Source of the DNA: Prionace glauca
Taxonomy: Eukaryota; Chordata; Chondrichthyes; Carcharhiniformes; Carcharhinidae
Assembly: GCA_037974335.1 (NCBI GenBank)
Contig: CM075760.1
Coordinates: 7,995,432 to 8,059,431 of the forward strand
Length of the DNA: 64,000 bases
Direction of reading: 5' to 3'
The stretch's first letter is position 1; every line of letters begins with the position of its first letter. Both the position numbers and the translations under genes were made by a program. Below the pieces are notes generated by a model. It had not been told where the DNA came from. It was given only the letters and a program-made list of their open reading frames with translations, and did no database searches. Shown here in pieces: positions 21,960 to 34,578 of this stretch.

Positions 21960-23227
21960 TCTGCTGTAAATACTTTATCAATGTTGAAAGGAAGATAGTA
22001 GCACAGAGGTAACGTCTCTGCGAAAGTAATTCCGAGGGTAGGCAAATTTCTCAAGATATACATTCAAATCCAACTACAAAAGGTTATAAACTGCAATTAC
22101 AGTTTTGAATTTAAAGATCGTTTCCGTAATTGCGGCCGTGACAAGAAATATATCAGATTCTCTAACATTCTGCCGAAAGGAAAACCGTCCATCATTCCCC
22201 AGTTTAGCCCAGAGGTGACTCCAAGCGCACACGTGTTTGGCGATTACGTGCCTTCTATGATGTCTAGAAAACCAGTAAATTCAATGTATTAGTGATTGCC
22301 AATATATGCTGACCTTACCAGCTGTATATACAGCTCATCAAAGCATAAGAAACAGCAACTGAAATCAGCATTTCACAGCACCTGCAATAGCAAAAGTCGT
22401 CCAGGAGATGGCAGTGAAACTGTGCTTTTTGGTACGACATGACACAGATGATCATCTCAGTTATTTCTGTAGTAGACTCAGTCTTTGTCCATCTTAAACG
22501 TGACCCAGTTTCTCTGACACGAAATGATATTTCTGATTATCTGGCAATAATTCTCAGTTGATTCCGTACTCAGCAAAGTCCCAGTTGTTACAATACTGCA
22601 CCAAGCCTCATTGCCCCATTCATTCTGACAGTTATGACAGCACGGAATTAATTCTCGCCTAATGTCATGAAACTCCATATCTCCACTGGACCCTCTCACT
22701 CCTGATAATGCACCGGGACATGTTACTGTTTGCATTACACCAGGCTCTGTCTCAGTTATTACATTGTTGGAACCTGCCACTTATAAAGAAACATGGACAG
22801 CCTCTCAATCACTGCTGCACTAGTCCGCCTCCCTGTTTATATTGAATAATATCCTGTCTCTAATTATTCTGTTACATGAATTATTTATTTCTGCAATTGC
22901 CCCGTCAAAGTTTACATCGATCTAAAGGTTTGGTTTGGAATTACTGCATCGGATTTGTCTCAGTTTATATCTTACAATGGCCAGAATCAGACAAAATTAC
23001 ACGAGGCGACAGTTTTATTGCGCTGTCTCCCTAATTAATACGCCACATCATATCTTTGTTCACTTTACACATTATCATTTCTCAAATTTTGTTTTACTCT
23101 GTATTGTCTCACTTGTTATTCCACTGGGCCACATCTCTGTTTATATCACACCAGATCATGTCCCTATTTTCTGATAGCGCTGATACGTTTAAATTACAGC
23201 GCACATTGTCTCTGCATATATTAGGAT
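21960..23227. other. Gene-free stretch with weak repeat traces
   Basis: From about 21993 to 22080 there is a faint tRNA-SINE head ('ttcaaatccaactac'). From 22860 to 23227 there are degenerate units with the word tctgtttatatt/acatcac, like those at 40.9-41.2 kb. No gene seen. Confidence 0.35.
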
Positions 23228-23938
23228 AGACCTTGTCTTTGTCAAAACTGAGTATGGCATATCTCTGATTATATCAGAAAACACCACGCTGGTTAGTAAT
23301 ATACTGTATACACTCTTTCAATAATGACTGAACTGGGCCCAGCCTGCATTCATATTAGTACAGGTGCTGTATCGATATCTGGTGCATTCGACTGTCTCCG
23401 TATCACTACACAAAACCCGTCCCTTGTTTATATTACAACAGATCATATTAGTTGAATTGACCATGCAAAATTGTCCGTTATTTTCCCTTAGAATATGTGG
23501 ATTAGCCATGGTAACTCTGTGGGGATAATGGGGATAGGGCAGAGGGGAGAAGCTGGGTGGGACACAGACTCGGTGGACAAGATTTGTGTTTCTGAACTGT
23601 AGGAATTCGATGGTTCTATGTCCAAGAAACATCACAGACATTTGCGTGCTAATTTATTTCAAATATTCTATTTTCTATTATCCACCTTTGGAGAAATGAT
23701 CTCTTTTAGCAATTCCCCTTCAGTTTTCCCAACCATAACCTTCAGCCCATCTCTGCCTTCCATGAATGCATGAAAACACCAAAGAGTTCATGTATTTCAC
23801 CTGAACAGCATTTAATATGTAACTATTTATTGACAACCATTCTGTTGTTTGCTCGTGCGTTAAGCATGATTATAACTTTACTGTTTTGTTCCTGGCGTTA
23901 ACTTATCTGTGTTTAGAGGTCTGTTGGAAAATGGATAA
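23228..23938 (+). repeat. Local duplication, copy 2 (mate at 15.94 kb)
   Basis: Second copy of the block just upstream of the GPCR. No GPCR exon follows it. The sequence after 23940 is unrelated to that after 16645. Confidence 0.85.
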
Positions 23939-23939
23939 A

Positions 23940-24713
23940 TCACATCTCGAATGACGAGGAGATTACGAAAATTGATCTTCTCAGTGTCTCAATAAACTTC
24001 CTGATGTACGACTCAATTGTGTGCTGATTTGTGAAAATGATGGTGAAAATGACCCTGGATATATAGCCGTCAGGAGATAATTACACCTGTAATTCTCAGA
24101 CTTATTTCTATCGATGCAAAGGATTGAAACATCTGCCACTCTCCAGATAAGGAACAATATTTCTGTTTAACCGTTACCTTCACCAATTCCATGGTAACCA
24201 TCTTAAATATTTTCTACAGTGTATAGATTGTACAGTCTACGTAATGCGATGAACCAGGATCAGGTGCATCATAAGAATGGCCAAACCTTATGTGATATAA
24301 ACAGTGATATCACCTGGTGAACAAGGACTGCAGTGATTCAAGATAGCAGCTCATCACCACATTGTCAGGGGCAATCAGAGAAGGGCAACAGATGTCAGTG
24401 CTGCCCACACCCTATAAATGATTAAACATAATGTTCCAACAACAGAAGAAGAATCTAATCTAATATAGACAGATATGCTCGCGCAATGATGACATAAACT
24501 GGCTGGGAGAATCACGTAAACCAACGTATGAGTTCTCCAGAGTAAGCGAGACAGAACATGATATATCATTTAAATAAACATTTTTTGTGCGTGTGATCAT
24601 TCTAGAAAAAGTGATTTGTCCAATAATGACAGGCAGGGGTCAAATGCAGCAAAATCTGATGCAGGTTCTAATTCACAACGGATTGGGTAACGGTTTCCAA
24701 AAATAATCATAGA
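23940..24713. other. Gene-free stretch
   Basis: No repeat or coding pattern recognised between the local duplication and the 84-bp minisatellite. Confidence 0.3.
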
Positions 24714-25217
24714 GAATTAGAACATTATAATTTGAATGACTGGCTCCAGTGTATCACTGACAGAGACAGCTGGGCCCGAAGTCAGACTGGAACCTGAGAA
24801 TTAGAACATTACAATGTGAATGACCGGCCCCAGTGTATCACTGACAGAGACAGCTGGGCCCGGAGTCAGACTGGGACCTGAGAATTAGAACATTACAATG
24901 TGAATGACCGGCCCCAGTGTATCATTGACAGAGACAGCTGGGCCCGGAGTCAGACTGGAACCTGAGAATTAGAACATTACAATGTGAATGACTGGCTCCA
25001 GTGTATCACTAACAGAGACAGCTGGGCCCGGAGTCAGACTGGAAACTGAGAATTAGAACATTACAATGTGAATGACTGGCCCCAGTGTATCACTGACAGA
25101 GACAGCTGGGCCCGGAGTCAGACTGGGACTTGAGAATTAGAACATTACAATGTGAATGACTGGCCCCAGTGTATCACTGACAGAGACAGCTGGGCCCGGA
25201 GTCAGACTGGAACCCGA
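24714..25217 (+). repeat. Minisatellite, 84-bp unit, six copies
   Basis: Units start with GAATTAGAACATTA at 24714, 24798, 24882, 24966, 25050 and 25134, exactly 84 bases apart, with only single-base differences and no indels. Each has GACAGCTGGGCCC in its middle. The first unit is the most diverged. Confidence 0.97.
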
Positions 25218-25670
25218 CATAAGGAAACAATCATTTCTGGGGCTTTAGCACAGGTTTCTTTGTCAGGACGAGTAACACAGGGATTTGTGTGGCAAACACG
25301 GATTTGAATCCCTATGACATCCACAGGAGTGACTGACTCCACCTGACTAAGAGCTGTTATTCCCAAAGGGGGGACAGTCATGGCGGGCTCCATAAATGTC
25401 TTATCTGAGGTAACAATAGTGAATCTGTCAGAGGAAGAGAAAATAATCTGTTCCTTTTCATTCTTACAAGCAGTTCCACATTTACAGACAGAATCAGGAC
25501 ATGTCAAGTTTGAAAAGACTAAGTATGAAAACCTCTCCAGAAGAAAAAGAACAGTGCAATAAATGTTAAGTGTTATTCCCAATCAAGTGCTTTTCCCAAT
25601 CAAGTTCGATCCAGTATTCAGTTGTTCAAAGTGATGGTTTGTAAATAGAATTTCGGAATGGTTCCTGGCA

Positions 25671-25713
<43 letters not shown>

Positions 25714-26626
25714 GTTTTGTCAAAAGATAAGATTTACACAAGATGACAGCTGTATAAATATTGCAAGTTATTCAGTCTCAGTGAAGGACAGAGAGAGACA
25801 CAAAAAAGGATGCTGGGACAATGATGTAGATGAACCATTAAAATGCTCCCATTCTCGAAAATCCTTGAAATTTTAAACATATGAGGGACATATCATATTT
25901 ATTTCCCAAAATTACTGTGAAATCTGATTCGATCACCCTTTTAAGCTGTTCATTCCACTTCATAACAAATCTTGCGTAAAAATAAATAATTTCATTTCTG
26001 TCTCTCAGCTCAATAAAATAAACTTTTGCCGATTGGTTGCTGACCGCCCTCCCAGTTGAAATACTCTCTCTTTAATTGCCCCAATCAAAACTTCATGATT
26101 TTGAGTACTAATAAAAGTGTTCAAAAGATTGACAAGGAAATAGAGAGAGGGAGAGAGGCTTGGAGAGTTGGGAGAAATAAAAACGGGGTGCTGACAGATA
26201 AAAGCTGAGAAACAAAAAGTAAATAGCAGATGGAGAGAAAATGATTAAACAATGAAACATAACAGTTATAATTTTCTTCCTTCATGAAAACCGGGAGTTC
26301 AGTGACTGATCCACTGACCATCAGTTATGTCCGGGAAACTCTGAACAGATCACAACAGACTCATTTGTAAATGTCACCGCAATGTGATCTGTGTGACTCT
26401 GCCCTGACTCTGTGGGCAGATATAGGCCGCACTGACAGATGTTCTCACCAGATTGTGGTCTCTGGATTTATTTTCTGCTCAGAAGTGAGATGTGCGGTTT
26501 GGAACCGGCAGCAAGAATCGGGAAGTTGTGTTACCTGAGATTGAAACAGTGGGCGTCAGTTTGATGTTATCACCGTGAACAGTCTTCCTGCCTCTGAGGG
26601 TGAACTCACTCTGACAGCCTGAATTT
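25218..26626. other. Gene-free stretch with a CA microsatellite
   Basis: A (CA)n run lies at about 25673-25712. Purine-rich DNA occurs at 26135-26170. A 126-codon frame on the minus strand at 25202-25582 has no recognisable domain and overlaps the end of the minisatellite. Confidence 0.4.
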
Positions 26627-26901
26627 TAGAACGGAGTTGAGGAGGAACTTCTTCACTCAAAGGGTGGTGAATCTCTGGAATTCTCTGCCCGTTGAAGTGG
26701 TGGAGGCTGCCTCGCTAAATATTTTTAAGAAGCGGGTTGATGGGTTTTTGATAAGAGAAGGGATTAAGGGTTATGGGGAGAGGAACGGAAAGTGGAACTG
26801 AGCCACGACAGATCAGCCATGATCTTATTGAATGGCGGGGCAGGCACGAAGGGCCAGATGGCCTACTCCTGCTCCTATTTCTTATGTTCTTATGTTCTTA
26901 A
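26627..26901 (+). mobile_element. CR1-type LINE 3' end, plus strand
   Basis: The last 275 bases of the CR1-like element in plus orientation, starting inside the C-terminal code (RTELRRNFFTQRVVNLWNSL) and ending 'ttatgttcttatgttctta'. 5' truncated and little diverged. Confidence 0.92.
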
Positions 26902-27324
26902 GAACAGTCACCCAGATTGATGCTGGCCTCAGCATTACATTCACTTCCAGTGCCATTTTTGTGAGTCAAGAGAATTGTCGTATTTGGTGTTTAAATAGGT
27001 TAATTAAAGGGAAGGTGGACTGAAGATTACCACCGAGAAAAAAGAGGGAAAATTAAAGCAACATTTTGTCCCGCAGATCTAAAATAAAAAAAATAGGTGT
27101 GTTAGGCATCGTGTGAGAGAAATCGAAGAGAGAGGTTAAGTGAGTGAACAGGTCTGTTTTCGGCACTGAATTTCCCTTGATGGGAGTTTTGTGTTTCATC
27201 TTTTCAGTCACAAGGCGACTTAAGCAAAAAAAACCATTTTTTTTCAACTAATAGCTGGATCCGTCTCTTGGGTACCAGTAAAACTGAAGTATTGGAGATT
27301 GAGTGAGAAAAGAGAAGTCATCCG

Positions 27325-27530
27325 ATTTAAGCACAATCTGAAACAGAGAGAGACATAGAGAGAGAGACAGAGGGGAAAACACAGAGAGAGAAGGAGCCAG
27401 GGAGAGAGAAGGGGGCAAGGAAAGACAAACAGAGACAAAGAGGGGGGGGGGAACAGAGGCAGGAATGGCGGGGAGTAGGGGAGAGGGAGAAAGAGGCAGG
27501 GAGAGAGAGAGAGAGAGAGAGAGAGATGCA
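27325..27530 (+). repeat. Purine tract (GA-rich)
   Basis: About 200 bases of almost pure A/G on the plus strand, ending in a perfect (GA)n run at 27499-27525. Leu/Ser-rich frames on the minus strand are artefacts of it. Confidence 0.9.
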
Positions 27531-29030
27531 CATTAATGCCATTCCACATATGGTGAATGATCTGCTGAGTGTTTCTGGCATTTGTTTTTCAGCCCCATGC
27601 ATCTGCAATATATTCTTTTATGAACAACAGTTATTTGGTCAGATTAGTAAAAGGATTGTCGATGAAGGGAAAGCTTTGTGGATTGATTTAGACGAGGAAA
27701 CTGAGATAAGTAAATTTCGGAGGGAATACCAGAGCTTCGGGCCTTAGCAGTTGAACACATTCCAAATTGAAAAAAACCCAATCATTTAAAATATAACAAT
27801 ACAAACTGCAGGAAGTCAAACGTGACATAACTGGCAAAACTTGTTCTATGGCAATTTATTTTCTTTTTTTCTGGGAAATAGATAAGCAATTAATGATTGG
27901 TTAGATATTCAGCCTGTTGGATCCATCTGAGATATTGTAAGTCCACAATTCAGTCTCACACTGTCAGCATATTAGTGAATGCTTTTAATAAAATGAGACA
28001 GACGAAACATTTTTCGCTAAAATCTGTGGTAAATTGACGCAATGCAACACAATATTCAACTATTAAAATTTGTCTCAACAGGGATTGCCTGACGGTGTTA
28101 CAATGAATTCTGCACCATTCTTCACACACTGACTTGTCCCCCAATGACATTTAATCACTTAGAAATTGTTAGAACGTTCACGCTAAATACAATAACAGAG
28201 CAATTCGGCGTTTCTCACAGTTACTTATAGATATTAGCAAAAAAATAAACCTATATTTCCAAACAAGAATGACTGGTATCGGACAGGCACATCCGATGCA
28301 TATCGTGATTGATAATATCTTGACAGGAAATATATTCATTGTTCTATATTGAATTAACAGAGAGAGGTTCTTCTGTCATGTAAAGAGACAAACCTTGTGG
28401 AATATAAAAATACATTGGATCTCAGGCAATATAATCAGATTCGTGGTGGACATTAGTACTAATTAAGAGGACCTAATGTCACATAAGTAGCAGGATGGTC
28501 CAGTGTTGATTAACGAGGGATACGAGCGAATTTAATATAAAGAGGGTCAGGGTCTACCGTCATATAATTAAATATTGGAGCTGGTACAAAATAAGTAGAA
28601 ATATGGACTGGTGTGATGTAATCAGTGAGATGGTTCCTTTAATTCATAACTAATAAAGCTGTGTCTTCTGTATACTGGCCTTTTTGCGAGTGGGTGACAG
28701 TTTCTTCCTAATGAGGAAAACTTTCCTATTCATGGCTTTCAATTTTGTACTAAGTCTCTCATAGACTGCTCAGTTCTAAGAGAAACAAACTTAGTGCTCA
28801 GCTGTTATGATAGTGGAAGTATATTAACCAACGTTAATTTCATTAACGTCAAACTCTCAGACCGTGGGCCTCGCATGTTTCCAGATGTCATTTTAAGAAT
28901 TGATGGAATTTTTACGTAGATTTCCATTAATCATTGCCATCGAGACAGATAACATTCAAGTCTAGGAACAAAACTTGCCCCGACAATCAAATACATCCCT
29001 GTGATATTGGACACTGACCTCACACTTTAG
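27530..29030. other. Gene-free stretch
   Basis: AT-rich. From about 28370 to 28620 it carries loosely repeated words such as 'aatataaaaatacattgg' that recall the degenerate minisatellites at 40.9 kb in the opposite direction. No gene seen. Confidence 0.3.
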
Positions 29031-29035
29031 ACATG

Positions 29036-29300
29036 ATGTGGGTGTGCCGGCGTTGGACTGGCGTAAACACAGTAAAAAGTCTGACAACACCAGGTTTTAG
29101 TCCAACCGATTTATTTGATAATATTCTCACAAGCAAGCAAGCTTTCGAGGTTACCCTCTTCGTCAGGTGAATGGAGAGTTCTGGCCTCAGACAGCGCATA
29201 TAATGTAACCTCGAAAGCTTGCTTGCTTGTGAGAATATTATCAAATAAATCGGTTGGTCTAAAACCTGTTGTTGTCAAACTTTTTACTGTGCTCACACTT
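29036..29300. repeat. Foldback repeat with ~86-bp arms
   Basis: Left arm 29075-29155 and right arm 29207-29292 are inverted copies (core AAGCTTGCTTGCTTGTGAGAA), separated by about 50 bases with 'cttcgtcaggtgaatgg'. The outer part 'gtgccggcgttggactgg' marks a widespread shark repeat, also seen at 42.1 and 49.1 kb. A non-autonomous foldback element is my best guess. Confidence 0.85.
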
Positions 29301-29439
29301 TAGACACAGTGAACTAAATGGCACAATGTAAAACACAAAATGTGATCAGTTCACAGTCTTATCTCACAGGAATCTGCATCATTTTTGAAACAGACGGTAA
29401 TATGTTCAATTCCCACAACAGATACCTGAACTCATGATC

Positions 29440-29740
29440 CAACCTGTGGCCCAGTGATGAATGTTCAATTATTTCATTATTAGATGCGATGATATCTAAT
29501 TGTAGCAATATTATTATTAAACTGGTAATATAGAATTTTGAAATAATGCTCTGGGGACAGGAGTTCAAATTCCAACTAGACAGCTGGGGAATTTCAATTC
29601 AATTAATTTGATTCAACTAAAATAAACATTCTTCTGTAATTAATAACAATCATATTTCATCAAAGCTCATCTTCTCTAGTGGCTTTAAGGAGAGGGAACT
29701 TTACTTCTTACTTATAAAGTATAGACAATTGTCAGAAAAA
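29440..29740 (+). mobile_element. Decayed tRNA-type SINE (second family)
   Basis: 'aatgctctggggacaggagt' followed by 'tcaaattccaac' matches the head of the shark SINE better preserved at 36.5 and 55.3 kb. The body is weak. Confidence 0.45.
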
Positions 29741-29844
29741 GCAGCAGGCCTGAGGATTGTGAATTAAACGAATGAAGACAACATGATGGGGGGGTGGAAA
29801 TAGATTATGAGAGTAAAACTGCAGGGAACATTACACATACAATG

Positions 29845-30115
29845 GCGGCACAGTAGCACAGTGGTGAGCATTGCTGCTTCACAGCGGCCCGGATTCGATT
29901 GCCCTCTTGGGAGACTGCCTGGGTGAGCTTGCACGTTCTCCCCGTGTCTACGTGGGTGTCCTCTGAGTTCTCCGACTTCCATGCAGATTCTGTGTTGGTC
30001 AGAAGAATTCACCCGGATAGGCTCCAGACTGTGGTGACTTGGGGATTTCACGGTAACTCCATTGCAGTGCTAATGTAAGCCTGATCTGTGACTTTTTTTA
30101 AAAAATAAACTACTT
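29845..30115 (+). mobile_element. tRNA-derived SINE (HE1-like), plus strand
   Basis: tRNA-like head 'ggcggcacagtagcacagtg' with B-box-like GGATTCGATTGCC, body 'cttgcacgttctccccgtgt', tail 'ttgcagtgctaatgtaagcc' and A-rich end. Confidence 0.85.
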
Positions 30116-30119
30116 ATAA

Positions 30120-32090
30120 AAGCATCTATGAATATTTGAATGGACAAAGATTAATGAAGACAAATGTACGAAATTTGCATTCAGAAACCAGAGAAATTAT
30201 AGTGGGGAAGGAAGAAATGTTGGTGGAATAGACAACAAAGGTTGACTCCATCTTCACAAAAGAGGACACAAGTACCCTTCAAAAAATGTTATGGAACCAA
30301 GGGGATAGTTGGAAGACGGCATTGAAGAATAATGGTGTTAGTAGAAAAATCATGCTGGTGAAATTGATACGGTTAAAAGCTAAAAAATCACCAGGGCCTG
30401 ATAATCTACATCCCTAAGTATGAGGGGAAATGGCCCCGGAGAATATTGGATGCATTGGTGTTCATCTTCTAAAATTCGATACACTCTGGAGCAGTTCCTA
30501 CAGATTGTAACTCCAATGTATACAATGGAAGAGAGAGTAACAATGGTGAATTACAGCCTGATTTGTGTATCAGTGAAGATGTCAGAGACTGTTATCAAAG
30601 ATATGATAGCAAAATATTTGAAAGGCATCAACGGAGTTGGATGAAGACAAGATGATCTTAAGAAAGCCATGCTATTCTTAACAAACATACTTGCGTTTTT
30701 TAGTTCGTATAAATGATAGAATTGGCAAAGGGTAGGGGGTGGACCACCGTACGTGGTGTATTTTCACTTTCAGAAGACATTTGGGAAGGTTTCTCATAAT
30801 ATATTAGAAGGCCAAATTAAGGTAACGTGTAGGCAGAGGTATATAAATTATTGACAGATAAGAAAGTGAGAGTGGAAGTAGATAAGGATTTTTTCCGAGT
30901 GTTTTTTCAGCTCCTAGTGGGGTACCACAGGATCCCAACTTACTTTATTTATTCATCACAAGTACGCTACAGTAACATTGCAATGAGGTTCCAATGAAAA
31001 TCCCTGAGACGCCACACTCCAGGTCATTTTCGGCGACACACACCTGAAGGAGGATTTATGCCAATGCACCTACGCATAATGACATTGGGACTGTGGGAGG
31101 AAACCTGAGCACCTGGAAGAAACCCACATAGACACGGAGAGAACGTGCAGATAGCGTACAGCAATGACCCAAACCGAGGTATTAACCCAGGTCCTCGGCA
31201 CTGTGGCCAGTGGGATCTGGATGAGGCACTCAATTGTAGTATGTCCAAAATGGCAGGCGATACAAAGTTTGACAAAAGTGTGAATCGTGAGGAGGGTCCT
31301 GGGGGTAGCGCGGGGGGGCTGGGGGGGGGGGTGCAGGGAGGAGAGCTTCAATGTGATCTGGACAATTTGAGTGAATGGGTGAACACGGAGCAGATGCCTT
31401 ACAACGGGGATAAATGTACAGTTATATACTGGTGTGTAAAGCCGAAAGCAACATATATTAGGAAGTGTGATGTAAAAATGGATCTGGGTGTCCTTTTGCA
31501 CCAGTCAATGAAATTTTAGAGGCAAGTACAACAAGCAATCTTGTTGCAAGAAGACATGAATTCAGAATTAGGGAAGTCTTACTGCAGTTACTCCGGTCCT
31601 AGAAAGAATGCAGAAGGGATTTACTAAGATGCTATCGGGATTTGATGGTTTGATTTATAAGGAGTGGTTGGAGAGACTAGACCTTTTTTTCTGTGGGGTG
31701 TAGAAGGCTAAGGGGTGATTTTATAGACTTCTATAAAACGATGAGGGATACAGATCAGCAAGATAGTCAATATCTTGTCCCAACGATAGGGGAATCTAAA
31801 ACTAGAGGGAACAGGTTTAAGGTGAGAGGGGAGAGATGCAAAAGTGCCCAGAGGGGCATTTGTTTCCACAGAGAGGGTGGTGAGTGTCTGGAACAAGCTG
31901 CCAGAGGTAGTAGTAGACGTTGTTACAATTTTGTCTTTTAAAAAGCATTTAAGCCAGTTACATGGGTAAGATGGGTATAGAAGAATATGGGCCAAGTGCA
32001 GGCAATAGGGATTAGTTTTGGTGTTTTTTAAAAAAAGGGCGGCATGGGTAAGTTGGTCCGAAAGACCTGTTTCCATGCTGTTAACCTTTC
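30120..32090 (+). mobile_element. CR1-like LINE (older subfamily), split by a SINE
   Basis: Plus-strand LINE with recognisable pieces in broken frames: KKSPGPDNLHP (start of the RT domain), the 'aggtttctcataatatatta' motif A area, 'gatacaaagtttgacaaaag' after the insertion, and C-terminal RRLRGDFIDFYKTM at about 31705. It ends 'ctgtttccatgctgttaacc'. A minus-strand SINE (30930-31220) sits inside it. Not functional. Confidence 0.75.
30930..31220 (-). mobile_element. SINE (HE1-like) nested in LINE, minus strand
   Basis: Complement of the same SINE as at 29.85 kb: tail 'aacattgcaatgaggttcc', body 'acggagagaacgtgcagata', head near 31210. Its insertion into the LINE shows the LINE is older. Confidence 0.8.
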
Positions 32091-32960
32091 TGACTCTGAG
32101 ACTGAGATGATTGGCTTTAAACAACCAGAACCATCTTACTCTGTGCTCGGTATGACTGTGGCCAGTGAAATATTTTCCCCCGGGTCCCCATTGATTGAAG
32201 CTTTGCTCAGGGTCCTTGTTGTGACAGTCATCAAGTGCTGCACTGATGTCGAGGGCAGGCTCTCTCACCTCACTTTATTAAATCAGTTATTTATACTATA
32301 TTTGGAATAAGTGTAAATGATTTCTGGAAATGAGTGCTCCTAGTGGGACCCAAACAGAGCATTACTGAGCACATTATGATCATTATCATTATTATTATTG
32401 GTTATTCAATAATCCTTGATACTTTCTACTACGTTGGCCGAGTTCCGCTCATTGGGCGGAAGTTGGTCGAGTTGAATTTGTCCTGCCTTTTGTGATCACA
32501 CATGTCTGCCAAAATTCCACAATGTTGTGTCTTTCATAGTGTCAGAGCTGTACTTGAATAGATTGGCTGGGGCACAGCTAGTCACAGAGCAAAAATCATT
32601 ATTATTGTTGCTGAAGTATTGTCAGGACGAATAATCTTTACATTGTCCAATGCTTTTAACATGGGGTTAGGCCACATATCACTCATGATCATATTGCATG
32701 ACCGAGCGGGCTCCAGGAGATGAATGACCAACTCCTGTCCCTATCCTGTCCCTATCTTCCTATGTTATCATGTGAAATGAGTTGAACTGCTCGGAGACTG
32801 GCATCTGTGATACCTTAGGAGGAGGCCGCGATGGAACATCCTCTTGGCACTTCTGGCTGAAAATATTAGCAATTGTTTCAGTCTTGTTATTTTTCCTTCT
32901 TGCTGAGCTCCCCCATCTTAAAAATTGGGATTTTATTTGAGACTTCTGCTGCGTTTATTT
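32090..32960 (-). mobile_element. LINE fragment (Jockey/L2-like family), minus strand
   Basis: Follows in reverse a second, common shark LINE: 'gactgagatgattggctt', 'ttgaatttgtcctgcctttt', 'ggcacttctggctgaaaata'. A scrap of a CR1-type 3' end (about 32685-32765, 'ctcctgtccctatcttcctatg') interrupts it. Diverged, no long frame. Confidence 0.6.
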
Positions 32961-33179
32961 TAAACTACCATTCAGGGCCGTGTGCGGGAGAACTGCAACG
33001 TTACATCCTGCCGATAAAAATTCGGATCAGAGTGATCGTGTGATGTATATATTGACACGTACCGGTGCAAATTAGTTGAAACAAGGTGCCATGTGATATA
33101 TTATATTATAATCAGAGTCAGGGCCCATTCCACATATGTACATATGGAGGCCAATTCAAAATGAACGGACACAGAGTCC

Positions 33180-34262
33180 AGTGTAGTGTTTATTGAAGCA
33201 GTGCCTGAATCATCTAAAGTTAACTGATCAAGATTGCAGTTCCATCTGCTGGCAAAACTCTGCAATTACAGTTAACTGTGACAATGTCATTATCCGGTAT
33301 GATCAATGATACTAATGCATCAAGAATTCATGCCCATAGATATAATACCACATCCCCTTCTGTGGAAGGTGCCAAAATTAAAGGTGCAAAGAATTGTCTC
33401 TGTACGCTGTTGAATAATGTAGGTGAGGTGGTGTCCAATCGGAATCTATCGAGCCCCCTCAATTATTTACAATATTCATCAGCGACTTAAATAGTTACAA
33501 AAATAGACAAATATCCAACTGATATTGATTAAGATTTTTTTTAGAAAGTACAAAGTTAAATTCAGTTAATGCCCAGCGAGATATGGAATTCCGGTGCAGA
33601 GCTTCTTAAAATGCCACGAACTGATGCAGAATACAGTCAAGAAGGCCAAAGGAATGCTGGTCTTCATATCTAAAGGGTAGGAGTACAGGGATGCAGATGT
33701 TGTGCTGCAATTGTGCAAAATCTTTGTTAGACCCCAATTACAGAACTCTGAGCAGGTATGGGCAACAAACTTTGGAAGCGTGTTCACCCTGGAAGGAATT
33801 CAATACAGGTTTACAAGAATTATATCTGATTTTAAGGGTTGCGAGGAGAATTTAGACAAATTCAGAGGTTTTCGCTCGAATTCAAAAGTTTGAAGGGTGC
33901 GCTCACAGAAATCAACAAAATATTTACAGGGAAGGACAGGGTGCATAAGGATCATATGTTTCCGTCAGTTGAAAGTTCGAGAATCAAGGGCCATATTTTT
34001 TAAAAAAAGGCCAAGCCATGCAGGAGAGTTGATACAAAGCATTTCTACACACAGAGAGTGGCGAAGTTTGGAACTCTGTTCCTCAAACGCCGGTGGGTGC
34101 TGGCTCAATTGTTAAATTTAAGTCTAAGGTTTTTTTTTAATTGAGCAAGGGTATCAAGGGATAAGGGCCATGGGCAGGTACGTGGAATTTGGAGACAGAT
34201 CAGCCAAGATCTTAAAGAATGCCGGGGCGAGTCTGTGGAGTTGAATGGCCCACTCCTGTTCC
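33180..34262 (+). mobile_element. CR1-like LINE 3' half, plus strand, decayed
   Basis: Blocks in LINE order: GMLVFISKG-like area near 33650, 'ccccaattacagaactctga', 'ttacaagaattatatctga', and the 3' end 'ggcccactcctgttcctat'. Many breaks. Confidence 0.65.
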
Positions 34263-34517
34263 TATATTGCCAATCCAGCCTCAGAGCAAAATACCTCAAT
34301 TCATGTTGCTATAATTGTGTTAATCCTGGTTAGAAGGAAGAATGTTGATCAAAGCCCTGTTGGAGACCATGGAATCTTTAACGTCCAGTTCGGCAATCAT
34401 GGCATTGGGAACGTTTATTTCTTCATCACCCACCTGAAAGATAGTTGGGGTCATTATCTCTGAATCCTCCCAAGAAGGCAAGGTGGAGTCTTAAGTTGAA
34501 GGAAAATGTGTGTATTC

Positions 34518-34522
34518 CTATG

Positions 34523-34577
<55 letters not shown>
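34518..34577 (+). repeat. (TG)n microsatellite
   Basis: About 27 TG units with one early C interruption. Confidence 0.97.

Positions 34578-34578
<1 letters not shown>

Noticed and set aside
23940-24713. A second GPR139-like gene after the duplicated upstream block
   Set aside because: Neither the first-exon motif (YYPVLAVVG-like) nor the second exon is present.
24714-25217. CRISPR array
   Set aside because: The units abut with no unique spacers, and the DNA is clearly vertebrate. It is a minisatellite.
25202-25582. 126-codon minus-strand frame with several Cys
   Set aside because: It overlaps the minisatellite end, with no recognisable domain or support.
27244-27608. Leu/Ser/Pro-rich minus-strand frames that look like membrane proteins
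   Set aside because: Translation of the purine tract, low-complexity only.
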